Positions 1 to 12,500 of a stretch of DNA of 64,000 bases are shown piece after piece. The stretch covers positions 9,734,001 through 9,798,000 of the forward strand of contig CM033715.1 in assembly GCA_019671005.1 (NCBI GenBank), in the 5' to 3' direction. Each line of letters starts with the position of its first letter. Within the stretch, counting starts at the first letter, position 1. The position numbers and the translations under genes are program-made. The notes under the pieces are model-generated. The model was not told the DNA's origin, made no database searches, and saw nothing but the letters and a program-made list of their open reading frames with translations. The DNA comes from Hibiscus mutabilis. Its lineage: Eukaryota > Streptophyta > Magnoliopsida > Malvales > Malvaceae.

Positions 1-548
1 TTGAAGGTGCAATTGAACAGAGGGCAATTGTTAGATTCATAAGAGAGCTGAAACTATTAGGTCCTGGTCTAGAAACCTTGCTAACCTAGCAAAGGTAAGT
101 CGGCGAAGCGACTCAGGACTTGATCGGCAACCAGATAAGAACCATCATTGACAGTATGGCGAAGGCCTAGCCTCCGACTCATCAGGGGCCTATTCTACAT
201 GAAGTTGTGATGATCAACCCTCCTAATGACAGCAAACCTTCGTACGTCAAGACACACAGCCTTCGCCAATCACATCGAGATCCACATGAGGATGCACAAT
301 AGGACATCAAACCCTCACCAGTGATTGCACTGTGCATGTGTTGAGAACCCTCATGATAAGGATAGCTAAGACTCTTACGGTCGACACATATCCGGTGAGA
401 GCTCCACGGAGAAAGGTATAAATAAAAAGTAACCTACTGCTACTTTGCTAAAAGTCTCCAGCCTCTAATACCTCTGGCCAACATTCCAGCCTATCTCTCC
501 TTTGTAGGCTCTTGGCCTCTGCGAGAACCTCCATCCCCCTTAAAGACA
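1..548. other. Unassigned 3' flank of the DnaJ gene
   Basis: No recognisable gene. On the plus strand, 99-302 reads as about 67 codons with a single internal TAG near 168 and a codon-like composition. It could be a scrap of a retroelement or gene that begins outside the window, but I do not recognise the peptide. The rest should include the 3' UTR and downstream region of the minus-strand DnaJ gene. Confidence 0.3.
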
Positions 549-2485
549 TCAACCGTCCAATTTCTTGTGGGGGCTGTCTGCTGCACCACAAGAAACTTTC
601 ACTTCCTGAGAAATCAGAAAATAGAAGATAAAATTCCGAGTTCAGTACGAACCAAGAGCATAAATTCAAAACAAAACTCAAGAGAAAATGGTACTTGAAA
701 AATTGATCCAAGCGTTTTCAATCCTTTGGCTCGTAAAACCTGAACTTCCTTGGGTACATCAGGGTCTTCAAGTACCTGGATAACAAAAAGATAAATGGTG
801 AAAGATACCGAAATTTGCAATGATTTTTGGTATGAATCACATGGATTAAGTTGAGGGAAAATTTGTTTTCTACTTACTGCTAAGCAAACATTAGATAAAG
901 TTGTTTCAATATCAACCACATTGAGCTTCCAAAGGGATTGAAGCATGACATCCTTTTTATCTTCAAAGGTTTTCATTAAGTTTTCTTCTCGGTTTTCTCC
1001 TTGGATCGCTTTCTTCAGCTCTTCTTGTATCTGAATTAAATTAACAGCACCTACAAAAAGGAGATATACATGCCCGTACTTGCCCCGTTTTCATTCGAAA
1101 ATTTAGAAGTCTGATTATGGAAACAGGCTTTGAATGCCATCAAACAAGATCTATGACCTTTAAATTGCAGAACATTGTACCTGAAGCTGCGATTACTTGT
1201 GATTTCACACGGTGCCCTTTATCGCGCACCCATTCAGCTAAAAAGGGTACCATCATATACTTTTCTTTGCCGAGTTCACTTGCACCTTTCCTTGTGTAAA
1301 CATATCCAATAGTCTCTAGCATTTCCTCACCAAAAGCTGGGAGTGTCGGAAAATGTAAGTTGATGGCAATAGTTAACATGTAAGAAGCAAAATGAGATTG
1401 TAGCTATGATAAACTAACGGTAATGGTAGTAAGTAAGAAGCTTACCGGCTTTCAAAAGTCGTTGTGCTTCGGAATTGGCCCATTCAATGAACTCATCGGT
1501 ACAACCATCAATGAACGCCTGAAGCCTGGTTTTCAGTATTTTGATAAGCAATTCCTCCCTTTCTTTCTGCACTGCCTGCAGGGGAAAAGGAATAAAAGCG
1601 TAATTTGAAAAGCAACACACTCAGAAGAGAAAATGAAACTCATCGAAAGGGTTTTACCGCAAGCTTTTCCCTAAGCTTTTGCATACGAGCTTCCTTATCG
1701 AGTGAACTATCTTCGAATTCAAGAGATGCCAAAGTAGCCATTTGTAGTTGTCCGACATATTCATCAAAGTATTCACTTCCGAAAGCCATTCCGAACACGG
1801 CTGCAGGATCCATCATGGAGAATCTGTCACCAAAAAAAAGATGAAGTAAGCTTGAAGGAACAAATAAGGATCGATCCCGGTTTTTTTTATAAGAAAAATC
1901 ACAATTTTAGGATATAAACTTACGGTTGGAGTCCTGATTTTCCATGTTTGTCATATTGTTCACGTTTTGAAGGATCACTTAGAACCTGGTAAGCCTCTGA
2001 GAGTTCCTTCATTCATATACAATTAAACACTGAAGATAATTACCATTACATCATAGGAAAACAAGATGAAGAACATGTTTTCACTCCAATAGTTTCTGAT
2101 TAAAGCAGTTCGAAAACGATAAGACCCGATAGCTTACATGAAATTTCTCGTCAGCTTTTGGATCTCTGGGGTTCTTATCAGGGTGAACTTGCCTTGCCTG
2201 AAACACGCCACGTAAACGAATCATACAAATAACAATTCAGAACATTTTCATTACCCAGTGTGAACTTTCATCAAACATCTGGACGGCAATTTTAACACCC
2301 AAGAAAAATCCAAATTCCAAAATCATATATGTATCTTTTATGAAACAAAAAGAAACCCAGAAACATAAAAATGAAATGGATTCAAATGAGAAGCTTACTT
2401 TCCGGTAATAAGCCTTCTTGATTTCAGCAGCGGATGCATCGACATTGACACCCAATACATCGTAATATGAAGTATCCCTCGTCAT
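549..2485 (-). CDS. DnaJ10-type J-domain co-chaperone (DnaJ-X), nine exons
   Basis: Hsp70 co-chaperone whose J domain stimulates Hsp70 ATPase; it is followed by a DnaJ-X type region as in the plant DnaJ10 group. Exons, 5' to 3' on the minus strand: 2399-2485, 2138-2197, 1924-2006, 1658-1823, 1446-1575, 1181-1336, 878-1050, 695-775, 549-605. All introns are GT...AG and the phases add up to 330 codons plus TGA. The J domain occupies about residues 5-70, starts TSYYDVLGVNVDASAAEIKK, and carries the HPD motif at residues 34-36. The middle region contains GMAFGSEYFDEYVGQL, and later PFLAEWVRDKGHRVKSQV, both typical of this family. The last exon, EVKVSCGAADSPHKKLDG, is the least certain. There is no signal peptide, so a cytosolic or nuclear location is expected. 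The length is close to the shorter Arabidopsis members (about 345 aa). Confidence 0.9.
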
Positions 2486-3626
2486 TGTTATAATATTCTC
2501 TTGCCAATGCTTTTAACATCATAAATTAATTCAAAAAACAAGAACAAGATTAATATTAATAACAATACAACAATTTAAATCAAGAATGAGATAATTAAGA
2601 ATCAATAATAATAATAATAAGCAATTCAGACATGTATATATAAATTGTGCAGATTCTGAACAAAAATGAATGGAACTTACATGTTAAGGGATTGATTGAT
2701 GATTTGCAATCAGTCATGGGATATAGAATGAAATACATATATAATGTGAAATGTAAAGACAGAGAGACATGAAACGAAGATTTACGTGGGGGAGATCCCT
2801 GGGTGTTCGAGGATTACACGTGTAGGAATGTGACTGTTGCAACGACCATCCCATGTTGTAGGAAACGACATGGCTTCGTGTGTCAGTGTTGTAAGGGACG
2901 GAGAAACAACGTTGTACTTGGGAAAATCTCGCAAGGAAGCTTCTCTCTCTAGCTTCGTTGCACCAAAATCTTTATTTTCGTACTATGATTATTGAAGTGT
3001 CGAAAATGTTAGATTAATTTATTTAATTCATTCGGTTGAAATATAAGATTTTATATAAAAATTATTAAAAACTAAAAATTTATAAAAATAAAAGGTTATT
3101 GTTAGCTCGATAATTATCAAGAAGGGTGAATTGATTATATAAAAAAATTTAAATTAAATCGATGAGAAAGAGTATGAAAATGAACGTGAACATGATCAAT
3201 TTATGCTATTCAACATTCAAGTGTCTACCTCCGCAATTTTAACTTTTCAACCAAATGAACATCTTTTGAAGGTAAGGTATAATATGTACAACACTATATT
3301 TTACAAATGGCTAAAATATAATTATTCTGGTTTTTCTAACTATTAACTAAAATTTTCCCTCTTACAAATGTTGAAAGATGTTAAAGAAAAAAACCTTTTA
3401 AGTGATGTTTACAATTTTAAAGCTCACAAAAGAATGAATACACGATATATAATGAAGCCCTCTACAAATATGTAGAAGAGAAATGAAAAATTAATGTGTT
3501 TTCTTTTTTATTTGTTGTCGGTTGATTATCTATTCTTTCTTCAAGTATTTTTGAGATGTATTTATAATATGGAATGAGAGATTGATTTTTGAAAGATGTT
3601 TCCAGCTGTTTGGGAGTAGAAAAAGG
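2486..3626. other. DnaJ 5' flank and AT-rich intergenic DNA
   Basis: Contains the promoter and 5' leader of the minus-strand DnaJ gene (a leader intron is possible, not resolved), then AT-rich sequence. No coding signal on either strand. Confidence 0.5.
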
Positions 3627-4250
3627 CTATGTTCGACAATTATGATAGTTGATAGCAGATTACAATAGTTGATAGCAAATTATATTAGTTGGTTTGTATA
3701 AAAGTGTTTGGTAAAATTACTGATAGCTGATAGCCATTTGATGATTTAAACAAACAAAATGACATATAAGGACATAATTATATTCAATACTTGTTTGAAT
3801 AGTTTATTAGTTATCAATATTTTGTATTTACTAATATTAATTGGATTACGAAAAATAATCTTTTTAATATAACATTGCTAAGCATATTTGAAGGATCTAT
3901 ACATTATTTTATTATTTATATAATTATTTTTAATATAATTTAATTAATTATTAAATTTAAATAAAAATATAAATGTGTGAGAGTAAAAAAAACAAAAATA
4001 TTTATTTTATAAATGTCACAATGTAAATAGTGGGGGTAAAGAATTAAAATAGAAAATGTTAAATTTAGGTTATTTGGAGATTTTTTATAATTGTTAAGAC
4101 TTGAGAGTAAAAGGGTCTTTATAACACTTGTATCAAAACCTATCGTTTCAAAAATCTCATGTTTGCAGCTTTTTTTAAAATTAGAGGTTTTACCCCAATC
4201 CACTATTAACCAAACATTCAAGCTAGCAGATTTGACCGGTCAAACCTCTA
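3627..4250 (+). repeat. MITE-like dispersed repeat, copy A
   Basis: Begins near GGCTATGTTCGACAATTATG, contains GTATAAAAGTGTTTGGTAAA, and ends in a block with AAACCGCT and TTTACCAAA. The same order of blocks appears in reverse complement at about 29120-29725, and a shorter piece lies at about 24165-24300. It has no coding capacity and is very AT-rich inside. The ends resemble hAT-type non-autonomous elements, but the terminal repeats are weak and I could not define a target duplication. Confidence 0.55.
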
Positions 4251-4376
4251 ATATTAACTCAAACTTCTAATTTTGATTCAAACCGCTCTTTACCAAATGA
4301 TGTTCCTCAAAAATATTAACTCAAACTTCTAATTTTGATTCAAACCGCTCTTTACCAAATGATGTTCCTCAAAAAT
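4251..4376. repeat. 62-bp exact tandem duplication at the MITE right end
   Basis: A unit starting ATATTAACTCAAACTTCTAA at 4251 repeats at offset 62 bp (4313), identical through GATGTTCCTCAAAAATA. A reverse-complement relative follows at about 4460-4515 (GGTTTGAATCAAAATTA...), so the block is part direct and part inverted repeat. Confidence 0.85.
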
Positions 4377-5014
4377 ATAAATGATCAATATATTTAGAAA
4401 AAGGCTCTAATTTTAGGAAAAAATATAATAAATGATCGATATATTTAGAAAAAAAATATTAGAGGTTTGAATCAAAATTAAAAATTTGAGTCAAAATTAA
4501 AAGTTTGAGTTAATAGTAAAGGTTCTAATACAAAATAGTAGAAAAAAGCTCTAATTTTTCTAAATTTTAAACATTGATTCTTAATCTTTACACCTTAATT
4601 CTTAAAAAATAAATTCTAACATTAAACGCTAAAATTTAATATTTCCATTACTCTGCAACTTTACCTATATGATGTTCATATATTTAATCAGCTTTTTATT
4701 TACTGTTTGTCTCTTCCAATGTGATGGGGGTTTATTTCGAAGCTGCAAAAGATTTTCCATACTTTATTTTAATAACATTTATTTTATACTTCATATTCAA
4801 AATTTATAATAATAATTCTTGTTCAAAAAAATTATAATAATAACATTATCTTTAAAATTTAAAATTATTAATCTCAACCAATCATTCTTAATACCTTAAA
4901 ACATTTTTTCTTAATGATCTTAAGGTGATTGCAAGGTGGCATTTGTTCATAGATTTTTACTTTATTACAAATACACACACTTAGTAGACAAAGTAATTTA
5001 AATTCAGACCTCTT
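4377..5014. other. AT-rich intergenic DNA
   Basis: Holds the inverted arm of the preceding repeat (4460-4515). A short motif at 4921-5013 (AAGGTGATTGCAAGGTGGCA... to ATTCAGACCTCTTACAAAAT) resembles sequence near 23896-24050 and partly 17648-17700, so it is probably another dispersed repeat. No gene seen. Confidence 0.4.
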
Positions 5015-5493
5015 ACAAAATTCTTTCTAAAGTTTTGTCGAGAAGGTTCAAACAATGTATAGATACAATAATTAGTAGATCTAAGTTCACATTCATATCA
5101 GAGAGATAGATTCTAGATTACTCGTTTATTGCCAACGAAGGCATCGATTACATTCAAAAGATGGTTTAAAGGGTGTTGTCTTTAAGATCGATTTTAAAAG
5201 AGCTTATAACTCTATTGATTGGTTGTTTCTCATCAGAATTTTGAAAGAGATGGGTTTCGGACACCTTTAGTGTAGATGAATCTTCAAATGCATCTCGACT
5301 GTCTCTATCTTTGTATTGGTGAATGGATCTCCAACTTCTTGTTTTTCCCTGGCTAAAGGATTGCGCCAAGAATGTTCTCTTTCTCCAATGTAGTTTAACG
5401 TGGTTAGTGAAGCGTTACATCTCATGATCGAGAAAGCTGTCCGATCTGGTTTATTTAATGGTTTCAAGATTGGTCGAGGTAATAATTCTTTTA

Positions 5494-6141
5494 GGGCCAG
5501 TTTAGTATTGTTTTTGAAAAGTGCGGTGGAGAAGACTTTTAAAAAGTGCTTTTCAAAAGTGTTTCTGAATTTTTAAGTTTGAGATTTAAGTGTTTAGTAT
5601 AGCTGTTAAAAAGTGCTTTTAAGAAGGTAAATGACTATTTTGGACATGATATTATAAGTTATATATATATAATTGATATCCAAATCTTTTAATATTATAA
5701 TATATAAATATATCAACTTAAATTATCATAAAATATAAACAATTATTTTATTATAAATACATATTTTCTAACAATTGTACGTGTTTCATAAAAATATAAT
5801 AAATTTAAAATATTTTATTTAAAAAACTTGACATGAATAAATATATATAATATTTAAATTAAAAATAATTTATTAATTATATAATTATGTATTCGTAAAA
5901 AAATTATAAATTTGTAAATTTTAAATAAACACAATAACAAATGAAGGTTAAAATAATAATTTGGCTCTTAAAAGTACTTTTTCAACTATAAAAGCTAAAA
6001 ATTTTAACTTTTGCGTTTAGATTAAAAAGTAATTTTCAAACTTAATTTTTTTTTCCAAAAATTAATTGTTTATCATTGCTTCTACATTATAAAGTACCTT
6101 TAGCCCTAAAAACGCATTTAATAAGCAAGGCTAAAAGGGCC
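5494..6141. mobile_element. MITE inserted in the LINE reverse transcriptase
   Basis: LINE RT coding similarity stops at 5493 and resumes after 6141. The segment between is AT-rich and non-coding, with imperfect terminal inverted repeats: GGCCAGTTTAGTATTGTTTT on the left, GGCCCTTTTAGCCTTGCTTA as the reverse complement of the right end. Poly-purine subterminal blocks such as AAAAGTGCTTTT recur. No clean target duplication could be set. Confidence 0.65.
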
Positions 6142-6297
6142 TTACTCTTTCTTGATGTTCTTCTGTGGTGCTTCTTTGGGGGAAGTAAAGAATATTAAAA
6201 GGCTGTTGAGAGTGTTTGAAGTGACATCGGGTCTCTAGCTTAACTTAAACAAATGCAGACTGTTCGGGGTAAATGTGGATGAACCTGACTTGTCGGC

Positions 6298-8034
6298 TTG
6301 GGCTTCAAGTATTGGATGTTCTGTAGATCTGAGTATTTGGGTCTACCTTTGGGACCAAAAGAAAACTCTACAATTTTGTGGGAACCTGTGGTAAACAAAT
6401 TTCACAGCTATTTAGTTAGCTGGAAAGCTAGCGGCCTCTCCTTCAGTGGGAGACTTGTTTTGATTAAGCCAGTCCTCTCTCCCTTCCACAGTACTACTTA
6501 TCCATCTTCAGAATGCCTGCTACAATTTCTCGGAAACTAAATAGTTCTATGTGGAGGTACTCTTTCCCGGAAGAAAATGCACTGGGTTAAATGGTCTTCG
6601 GTTTGCGCTACTTGGCAAGTGGATTTGGAAATTTTCAGCTGACCAAGACAGTCTTTGGAAGAACACTATTTGTTGCAAGTACAATATGGACCCTACCGCT
6701 ATTGTACCAGATTCTGATCCTCATCGGTTGTCCTCATGGATTTGGAAGGGAGTGTCCAATTCCTTTTTCAAGGAAGATGAGGTGGGCTTAGGCATGCGCA
6801 GCAACATGAAACTGCAGGTAGGTGATAGAAATTCAATTAGTTTCTGGTCTGACGTTTGGATTGGAGACTCCCTTGCAAGTTTTAAATTTCTAAGAATCTT
6901 TGCGTTAGCTTCTAATAAATCTGGAAAGATTTCTGAGTTTGGGGCGAAACAAGGCTCGATTTGGACATGGGATATCCAACTTAGACGCAGATTGTTCGAT
7001 TGGGAACTAGCTCAATAGGATTCCCTTATGAATGTTTTGCAGAACGTCAGATCAGAGGGATTCGATAAGGACTGTCTAGTGTGGTGTGGTTCGGGAGATG
7101 GCATGTTTTCTGTCAAGTCTTGCTGTAAGATCTTCTTTTCCCCTGGTTCTTCGAATATTTTTTGGAGTAAATATGTCTGGCTTGGGTTTGCACCTCCGAA
7201 GGTGGAGTTTTTTTACATGGCAGGTGATTAGAAATAGCATCCTTGTTCGGGTGAAACTATCTTCTCGTGGTTTATCTTCGATCCTGGACATCTCGTGTCC
7301 ATTTTGCAGGAATGCTCCAGAATCTGTTTTGCACCTTTTATTTTTCTGTAAAGTAGCTTGGGAGCTTTGGATGAGGTTTGCCCTTGTTTGGAAGGTTCAA
7401 GTGGTGTTCCTCAGTGACGCAGCTTCAATTCTTACTATTTGGCATGAATCTTGTCATCCAGCTTTATTTTGTTGCTCGTTACAGATTAGCTACATGGTAC
7501 GAGGTGAAATTTTCTGTCTCCATGGTCTCTTTGGAGGATCTAATGTTAAATCCGACGTACGCAGATGGGTCTCTTCCTACGACTTCTAAAACTCTGACTC
7601 CATTATCATGGTCTCCGCCCCCTTTGAGCTTCGTGAAGTTGAATGTAGATGGAACTATGTTGCGTGACGGGAGTGCTAGGGGGGTCGGTCGGATCCTCCG
7701 TGACAATAAAATTGCTACCATTATTTCCTTCTCGGATTCTATCGGTCTCGGGCCTCCTATTTTGGCAGAGTTACTTGCTTTGAAATTTGGGTTAGTTCTA
7801 GTTCGGTCTTTGGAGGTCTGTAAGCAGTATCGTATTATAGTTGAATGTGACTGTAAGTTAGCTCTTAACTGGGTTACAAACCCTGGGTCTAGTCCCTCTG
7901 TATTTAAAAAAATCATTCAGGATATATATGTTGTAGGGAATTCAAGGAGCTGTATTTTTAGGTTTACACATATGATTGCTGGCACAATTGTCAAGGTACC
8001 TAATATTTTCTTGAATTCTCCATTTCCTTTGTAA
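6298..8034 (+). pseudogene. LINE ORF2 3' part: zf-RVT region and RNase H
   Basis: Three overlapping frames together cover the connection domain, a zf-RVT-like zone (GLGMRSNMKLQVGDRNSISF then FWSDVWIGD) and a C-terminal RNase H at about 7640-7990. In the RNase H the acidic residues are visible in order: KLNVDGT, LAELLALKFG, VECDCKLALNW. RNase H at the ORF2 C-terminus is known for plant L1-clade LINEs. Several frameshifts between 6540 and 7590 make it non-functional. Confidence 0.85.
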
Positions 8035-8080
8035 GTAAGGAACACATGAGACTCTTCAGTGTTTTCTTCTTTTATTGTTG

Positions 8081-8726
8081 CTACATTAATTCTCTATTCA
8101 TGATTAGGAGTTGATCTATACTCGTAACTATAGTGGTCATACTTATTGCAATTATAGCATTGTATTTGAGATTTATCTCCACGTTGATATCTGCCTTTGC
8201 CTCTATATCTTCGTGCACGGTTTGAGCCTGGTAATCTTCACTTGTTTGAATGTTGCCATATGAACGACCACCGCGATAACCACCACGATTTTCTCGATCT
8301 CTTATGTAGCTGTAGCAAGCTTCTCCTTCATTGATGTTCATCTTGCTTTGCAAAGCTTGCTCCAAATTTTCAAAATCTTCATTTTGCTTCACCTTATGCT
8401 CATGGGCTCGAGGTGAACCCACAAGCTCATCGATCGATATCTGGGACAAATCTTTCAATTCTGCTATTGCGACAATCACATAATTGAATTTTCGTGTCAA
8501 TGACTGCAAAATCTTTTCCATCACTCTGACTTCGTTAAACGATTCACCATTTCTTTTTATTTTGTTTACTACCATTTTTACACGACTTACATAATCATCT
8601 AAGCTTTCTGTATTTTTTATTTTTAGCATTTCAAATTCAGCTCTAAGCGTTTGTAAACGTGATTTTTCGGCACCTTGAAGAGATTTTTGTAAAATCTCGC
8701 ACGCTTCATTGATTGCCAAGGGTTAT
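8081..8726 (-). pseudogene. Copia-type gag (UBN2) fragment
   Basis: A minus-strand open frame of about 212 codons with the UBN2 gag signature: ILQKSLQGAEKSRLQTLRAE, LDDYVSRVKMVVNKIKRNGE, VMEKILQSLTRKFNYVIVAI. A CCHC knuckle follows in a different frame near 8115-8160 (CYNCNKYDHYSYEY), with the last Cys replaced by Tyr. The N-terminus is cut off exactly where the gypsy LTR begins at 8727, and no protease or pol follows. It is a truncated insertion remnant, not a host gene. Confidence 0.85.
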
Positions 8727-9526
8727 CAAGCTCACCAATAATTTGGGTTAAACCCATTATACACTCCAGGCCTGATTACACACACAAACTGGCCCAAACA
8801 ATCTCCACCCAAACTTGGAACTAAACCCTAGGGTTTGATAACCCTTGATGGCGCCGGTAGCCGGCAATACTTCTCGGTGACCACAAATGGTCAACCTCTA
8901 CCCAAAATACACAACAAGTACAACATCAGAATACTACCCATACACAAAACAAACCAGAACTGACCACGAACGGCTTACCCAACCCAAAACGAAAAGAAAC
9001 ATGGGCGGAGAGGACGGCGGCGTACCGATTCAAAACAAGGCGAATGGTTACCGAATGGTCTTACACCATTTCTGAGCGAACATATGTGACAAGGTTGAAA
9101 TGATGGTTGGGTTTTGATCGAACGAAGAAGAGGAGACAGGTGGTGGTCTTGAATTTGCGAACGGGCGCTGGTAACACCCTCACCGGAGCATGACCGAAAA
9201 CGTGGGTGAGGGTGGTTATTATTGAAATTCTCAATTGAAGAATAGGGGGATGAGAGCGCGGTAATAAATGAGGGAAATATAAGTTGAAAATCACTAGGGT
9301 TGGAGAAAAAATAGATTAAATACCCAACTAAAAAGGGTAAATTACCCAACAAGGGTCTCAAGCTTAACCCACTTAACAGAATCTCCACTGAAGTTTCAAA
9401 ATTCTCAATTAGGTCACTGAAATTCAATTCGGATTTTAGTTTTAAATTCTCAAAAATTAGGGTTAAGAATTATGGATTTCATTCAACTTAAGGTTTTAAA
9501 TTTGGGGGAGAAATCGGGGTGTTACA
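8727..9526 (-). repeat. 3' LTR of the gypsy element, truncated
   Basis: On the minus strand it starts TGTAACACCCCGATTTCTCC at 9526, directly after the polypurine tract. It matches 16660-17462 along its whole length with scattered substitutions and small indels (for example the shared block CCCATTATACACTCCAGG). Homology ends abruptly at about 8727, where copia gag sequence begins. Confidence 0.85.
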
Positions 9527-9540
9527 ACTCTCCTCTCCTT
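9527..9540 (-). other. Polypurine tract of the gypsy element
   Basis: The minus strand reads AAGGAGAGGAGAGT immediately before the TGTAACACCCC start of the 3' LTR, the expected position for plus-strand priming in reverse transcription. Confidence 0.8.
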
Positions 9541-12500
9541 AAAAGAAATTTCGGCCTCAAAATTTACCTGGATAAAAAAGATGCGGATATTGAGCTTTGA
9601 AAATGGCCTTAGGCTTCCATGTAGCCTCATGATGACCACGATTGTGCCACAAGACCTTGCCCATCTTAATGGTCTTCCTCCTAATAACCTTATTGTCTTG
9701 AGCAAGAATCTCAACAGGCTCCTCCTCAAAACGCAAATCAGGACGAATCTCAATTTCCTCCACAGGAAAGATATAAGACGGATCAGCATGATAGCGTCTC
9801 AACACAGAGATGTGGAAGACATCATGAATACGATGAAGCTCTGGTGGTAACTCAAGCTGATAGGTAACTGGTCTAACTCGACGAATAATCTGATAAGGGC
9901 TAATAAAACGAAGACTCAGTTTGCTTTTCTGACCAAAACGAAGTATCTTCCTCCACAGAAATACTTTCAGGAAAACCTCGTCCCTCACATCATACTCAAT
10001 ATCCCGACGTCTCAAATCAGCATAAGACTTCTGTCTATCGAAAGCATCCTTAAGCCGATCCCGAATCAATCTGACAGTCTGCTCAGCCTCTTGAACAACA
10101 TCTAGTCCCAACAATCTAGTCTGCTCAGCCTCGTGAACAACATCTAGTCCCAACAATCCGTGCTCATTGAGCTCAGTCCAACCTATATGTGTACGACACT
10201 TACGCCCATACAAAGCCTCATACGGTTCCATGTTAATACTGGCCTGATAACTGTTATTGTAGGCAAACTCTGCAAGCGGTAAGAAATCTTCTCAATTGCC
10301 TCTATAATCGACCACACAACCTCTCAACATGTTTTCAAGAATTTGAATTACCCGCTCGGACTGACCATCCTTCTACGGATGATAGGAAGTACTGAAGTTC
10401 AAATGAGTACCCAAAGTAGTATGAAAAAAATCCTAAAATTTCATTGTAAACCTCAAATCTCGGTTAGAAATGATAGACAACGGTACCCTATGAAGTCGAA
10501 CAATTTCTAAAATATAGAGCCAAGCCAACTTGTTTAGAGAATAGTCAACTCGAACAGGAATGAAATGCGCAGACTTAGTCAAGCGATCAACAATAACCCA
10601 AATAGAGTCCTTCTTTGATAGAGTCAAAGGAAGTCCCCTAAAAAAGTCTATAGTCACACGATCTCACTTCCACTAAGGAATCTCAATATGCTGATATAAA
10701 CCAGACGGTCGCTGATGCTCTGCCTTAACCTTCTGACAGGTCAAACACTTCGATACAAATCCGACAACATCACACTTGAGACCCTTCCACCAGTACATTT
10801 CACGAAGATTCTTATACATCTTGTCCCAACCAGAATGCATAGAATAAGGTCTGTCATGGGCCTCACAAAGAATAACTTGCTTCAACTCTGAATTCCTCGA
10901 AATACAATAACGAACCCAGAAACACAGTACACCATCCTGATCAATAGAGAAATCTTGAGATGTAACTTCTTCAACCTCTCTCATACAGTGCATCAAGAAC
11001 AGATTACTAGGTTGTTCAGCTCGAATATCAAAAACCAGAATAGGAATAACCCAAAGTTCTGCCATCAAACTACCATCCTCATACAAACTCATCTGAGCAA
11101 ACAAGGCTCTCAAATCTGAAACGGCGTTACGACTCAAGGCGTTAGCAACCACATTAGCCTTTCATGGATGATACTCAATCTCGCAGTCATAGTCCTTGAG
11201 GAGTTCTAACCAACGACGATATTTCAGATTAAGCTCCTTTTAGGCGATGAGATATTTCACTCTTATGGTCTGTGTAGATATAACATTTATCACCATAGAG
11301 ATAGTGTCTCCAAATTTTCAGAGCAAAGATCACGGTACCAAGCTCAAGATCGTGGGTAGAATAGTTACACTCATGTGGTTTCAACTGTCGGGACGCATAG
11401 GCCACTACCTTCTCATCCTGCATTAGAACACATCTCAATCTAGTGTGAGAAGCATCACTGTAAATGGTGTAAGCCTTACCAGGCTCAGGCTGAACCAAGA
11501 TCGATGCTGCAGTTAACACGGTCTTAAGCTTCTCAAAACTAGACTGTTGTGCCTCACTCTAGACAAAGGGAACATTCTTCCTCAAAAGTTTAGTCAATGG
11601 AGCTGCAATGATAGAGAAACCCTCAACAAACCTCTGATAATAGCCGGCTAAACCCAAGAAACTTCATATCTCAGGAACATTCTAAGGATACTTCCAACTC
11701 ATTATAGCCTTAACTTTCTTCGGATCGACCTGAATACCCTAGGTAGAAATGGTATGCCCCAGAAATATAACCTCCGAGAGCCAAAACTCACATTTGCTAA
11801 ATTTTGCATAAATTTGTTTCTCTCGCAGAGTCTGTAATATCATTTATGAAAACCACAACGAACTGATCAAGATAGGGTTGAAACACCCTGTTCATCATGT
11901 CCATAAAGGCAACATGGGCGTTAGTCAATCCGAAAGGTATCACAAGAAACTCATAATGACCATAACATGTCTGGAAAGCTGTCTTGAACACATCAGAATC
12001 CTTAACCTTAAGTTGGTAATAACCAGATCTCAGGTCTATCTTAGAAAATACTACAGCTCATCGGAATTGATCGAAGAGATCATCAATACGAGGAAGAGGA
12101 TACTTGTTCTTGATTGTTAGCTTGTTCAGCTTCTAATAATCGATACACAACCGAAGTGTCACATCCTTCTTATTAACAAAAAGGACAAGGGCTTCACACA
12201 GAGAAATACTGGGTCGGATAAAACCTCTGTCTAACAATTCTTGCAACTGCACCTTCAATTCTTTGAGTTCTTTCAGTGCCATGCGATAAGGTTCCATAAA
12301 CATAGGAGCTGTGCCCGGATAAACTTCGATGCCAAACTCAACCTCATTACGTTTTGGCGGTACACCTGGCAATTCTTCTGGAAATACATCCGAAAAGTCT
12401 CTCACAACTCGAATCTTATCCAACCCAGATTCAGAATGTCTCGGATCAAGAATGTAAGCAAGATAAGCACTGAACCCTTTCTTGATCATCTTTTCAGCTT

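Larger units (their letters stand above)
5015..8034 (+). mobile_element. 5'-truncated plant L1-type LINE (RT, zf-RVT, RNase H), decayed
   Basis: Plus-strand remnant of a non-LTR retrotransposon ORF2. RT homology starts near 5018 (KILSKVLSRRFKQ, then ILDYSFIANEGIDYIQ) and continues VFKIDFKRAYNSIDWLFLIR and LRQECSLSP. A MITE interrupts it at 5494-6141. The 3' half resumes with KNIKRLLRVFEVTSGL, LNLNKCRLFGVNVDEP and YLGLPLGPKENS, then a zf-RVT-like section, then RNase H. Many stops and frameshifts exist. The FADD catalytic segment expected around the MITE insertion is not visible. The 5' end, including the endonuclease, is absent. Confidence 0.88.

Noticed and set aside
3940..4221. 93-codon minus-strand frame
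   Set aside because: Ile/Leu/Asn/Lys-rich translation from AT-rich MITE sequence.
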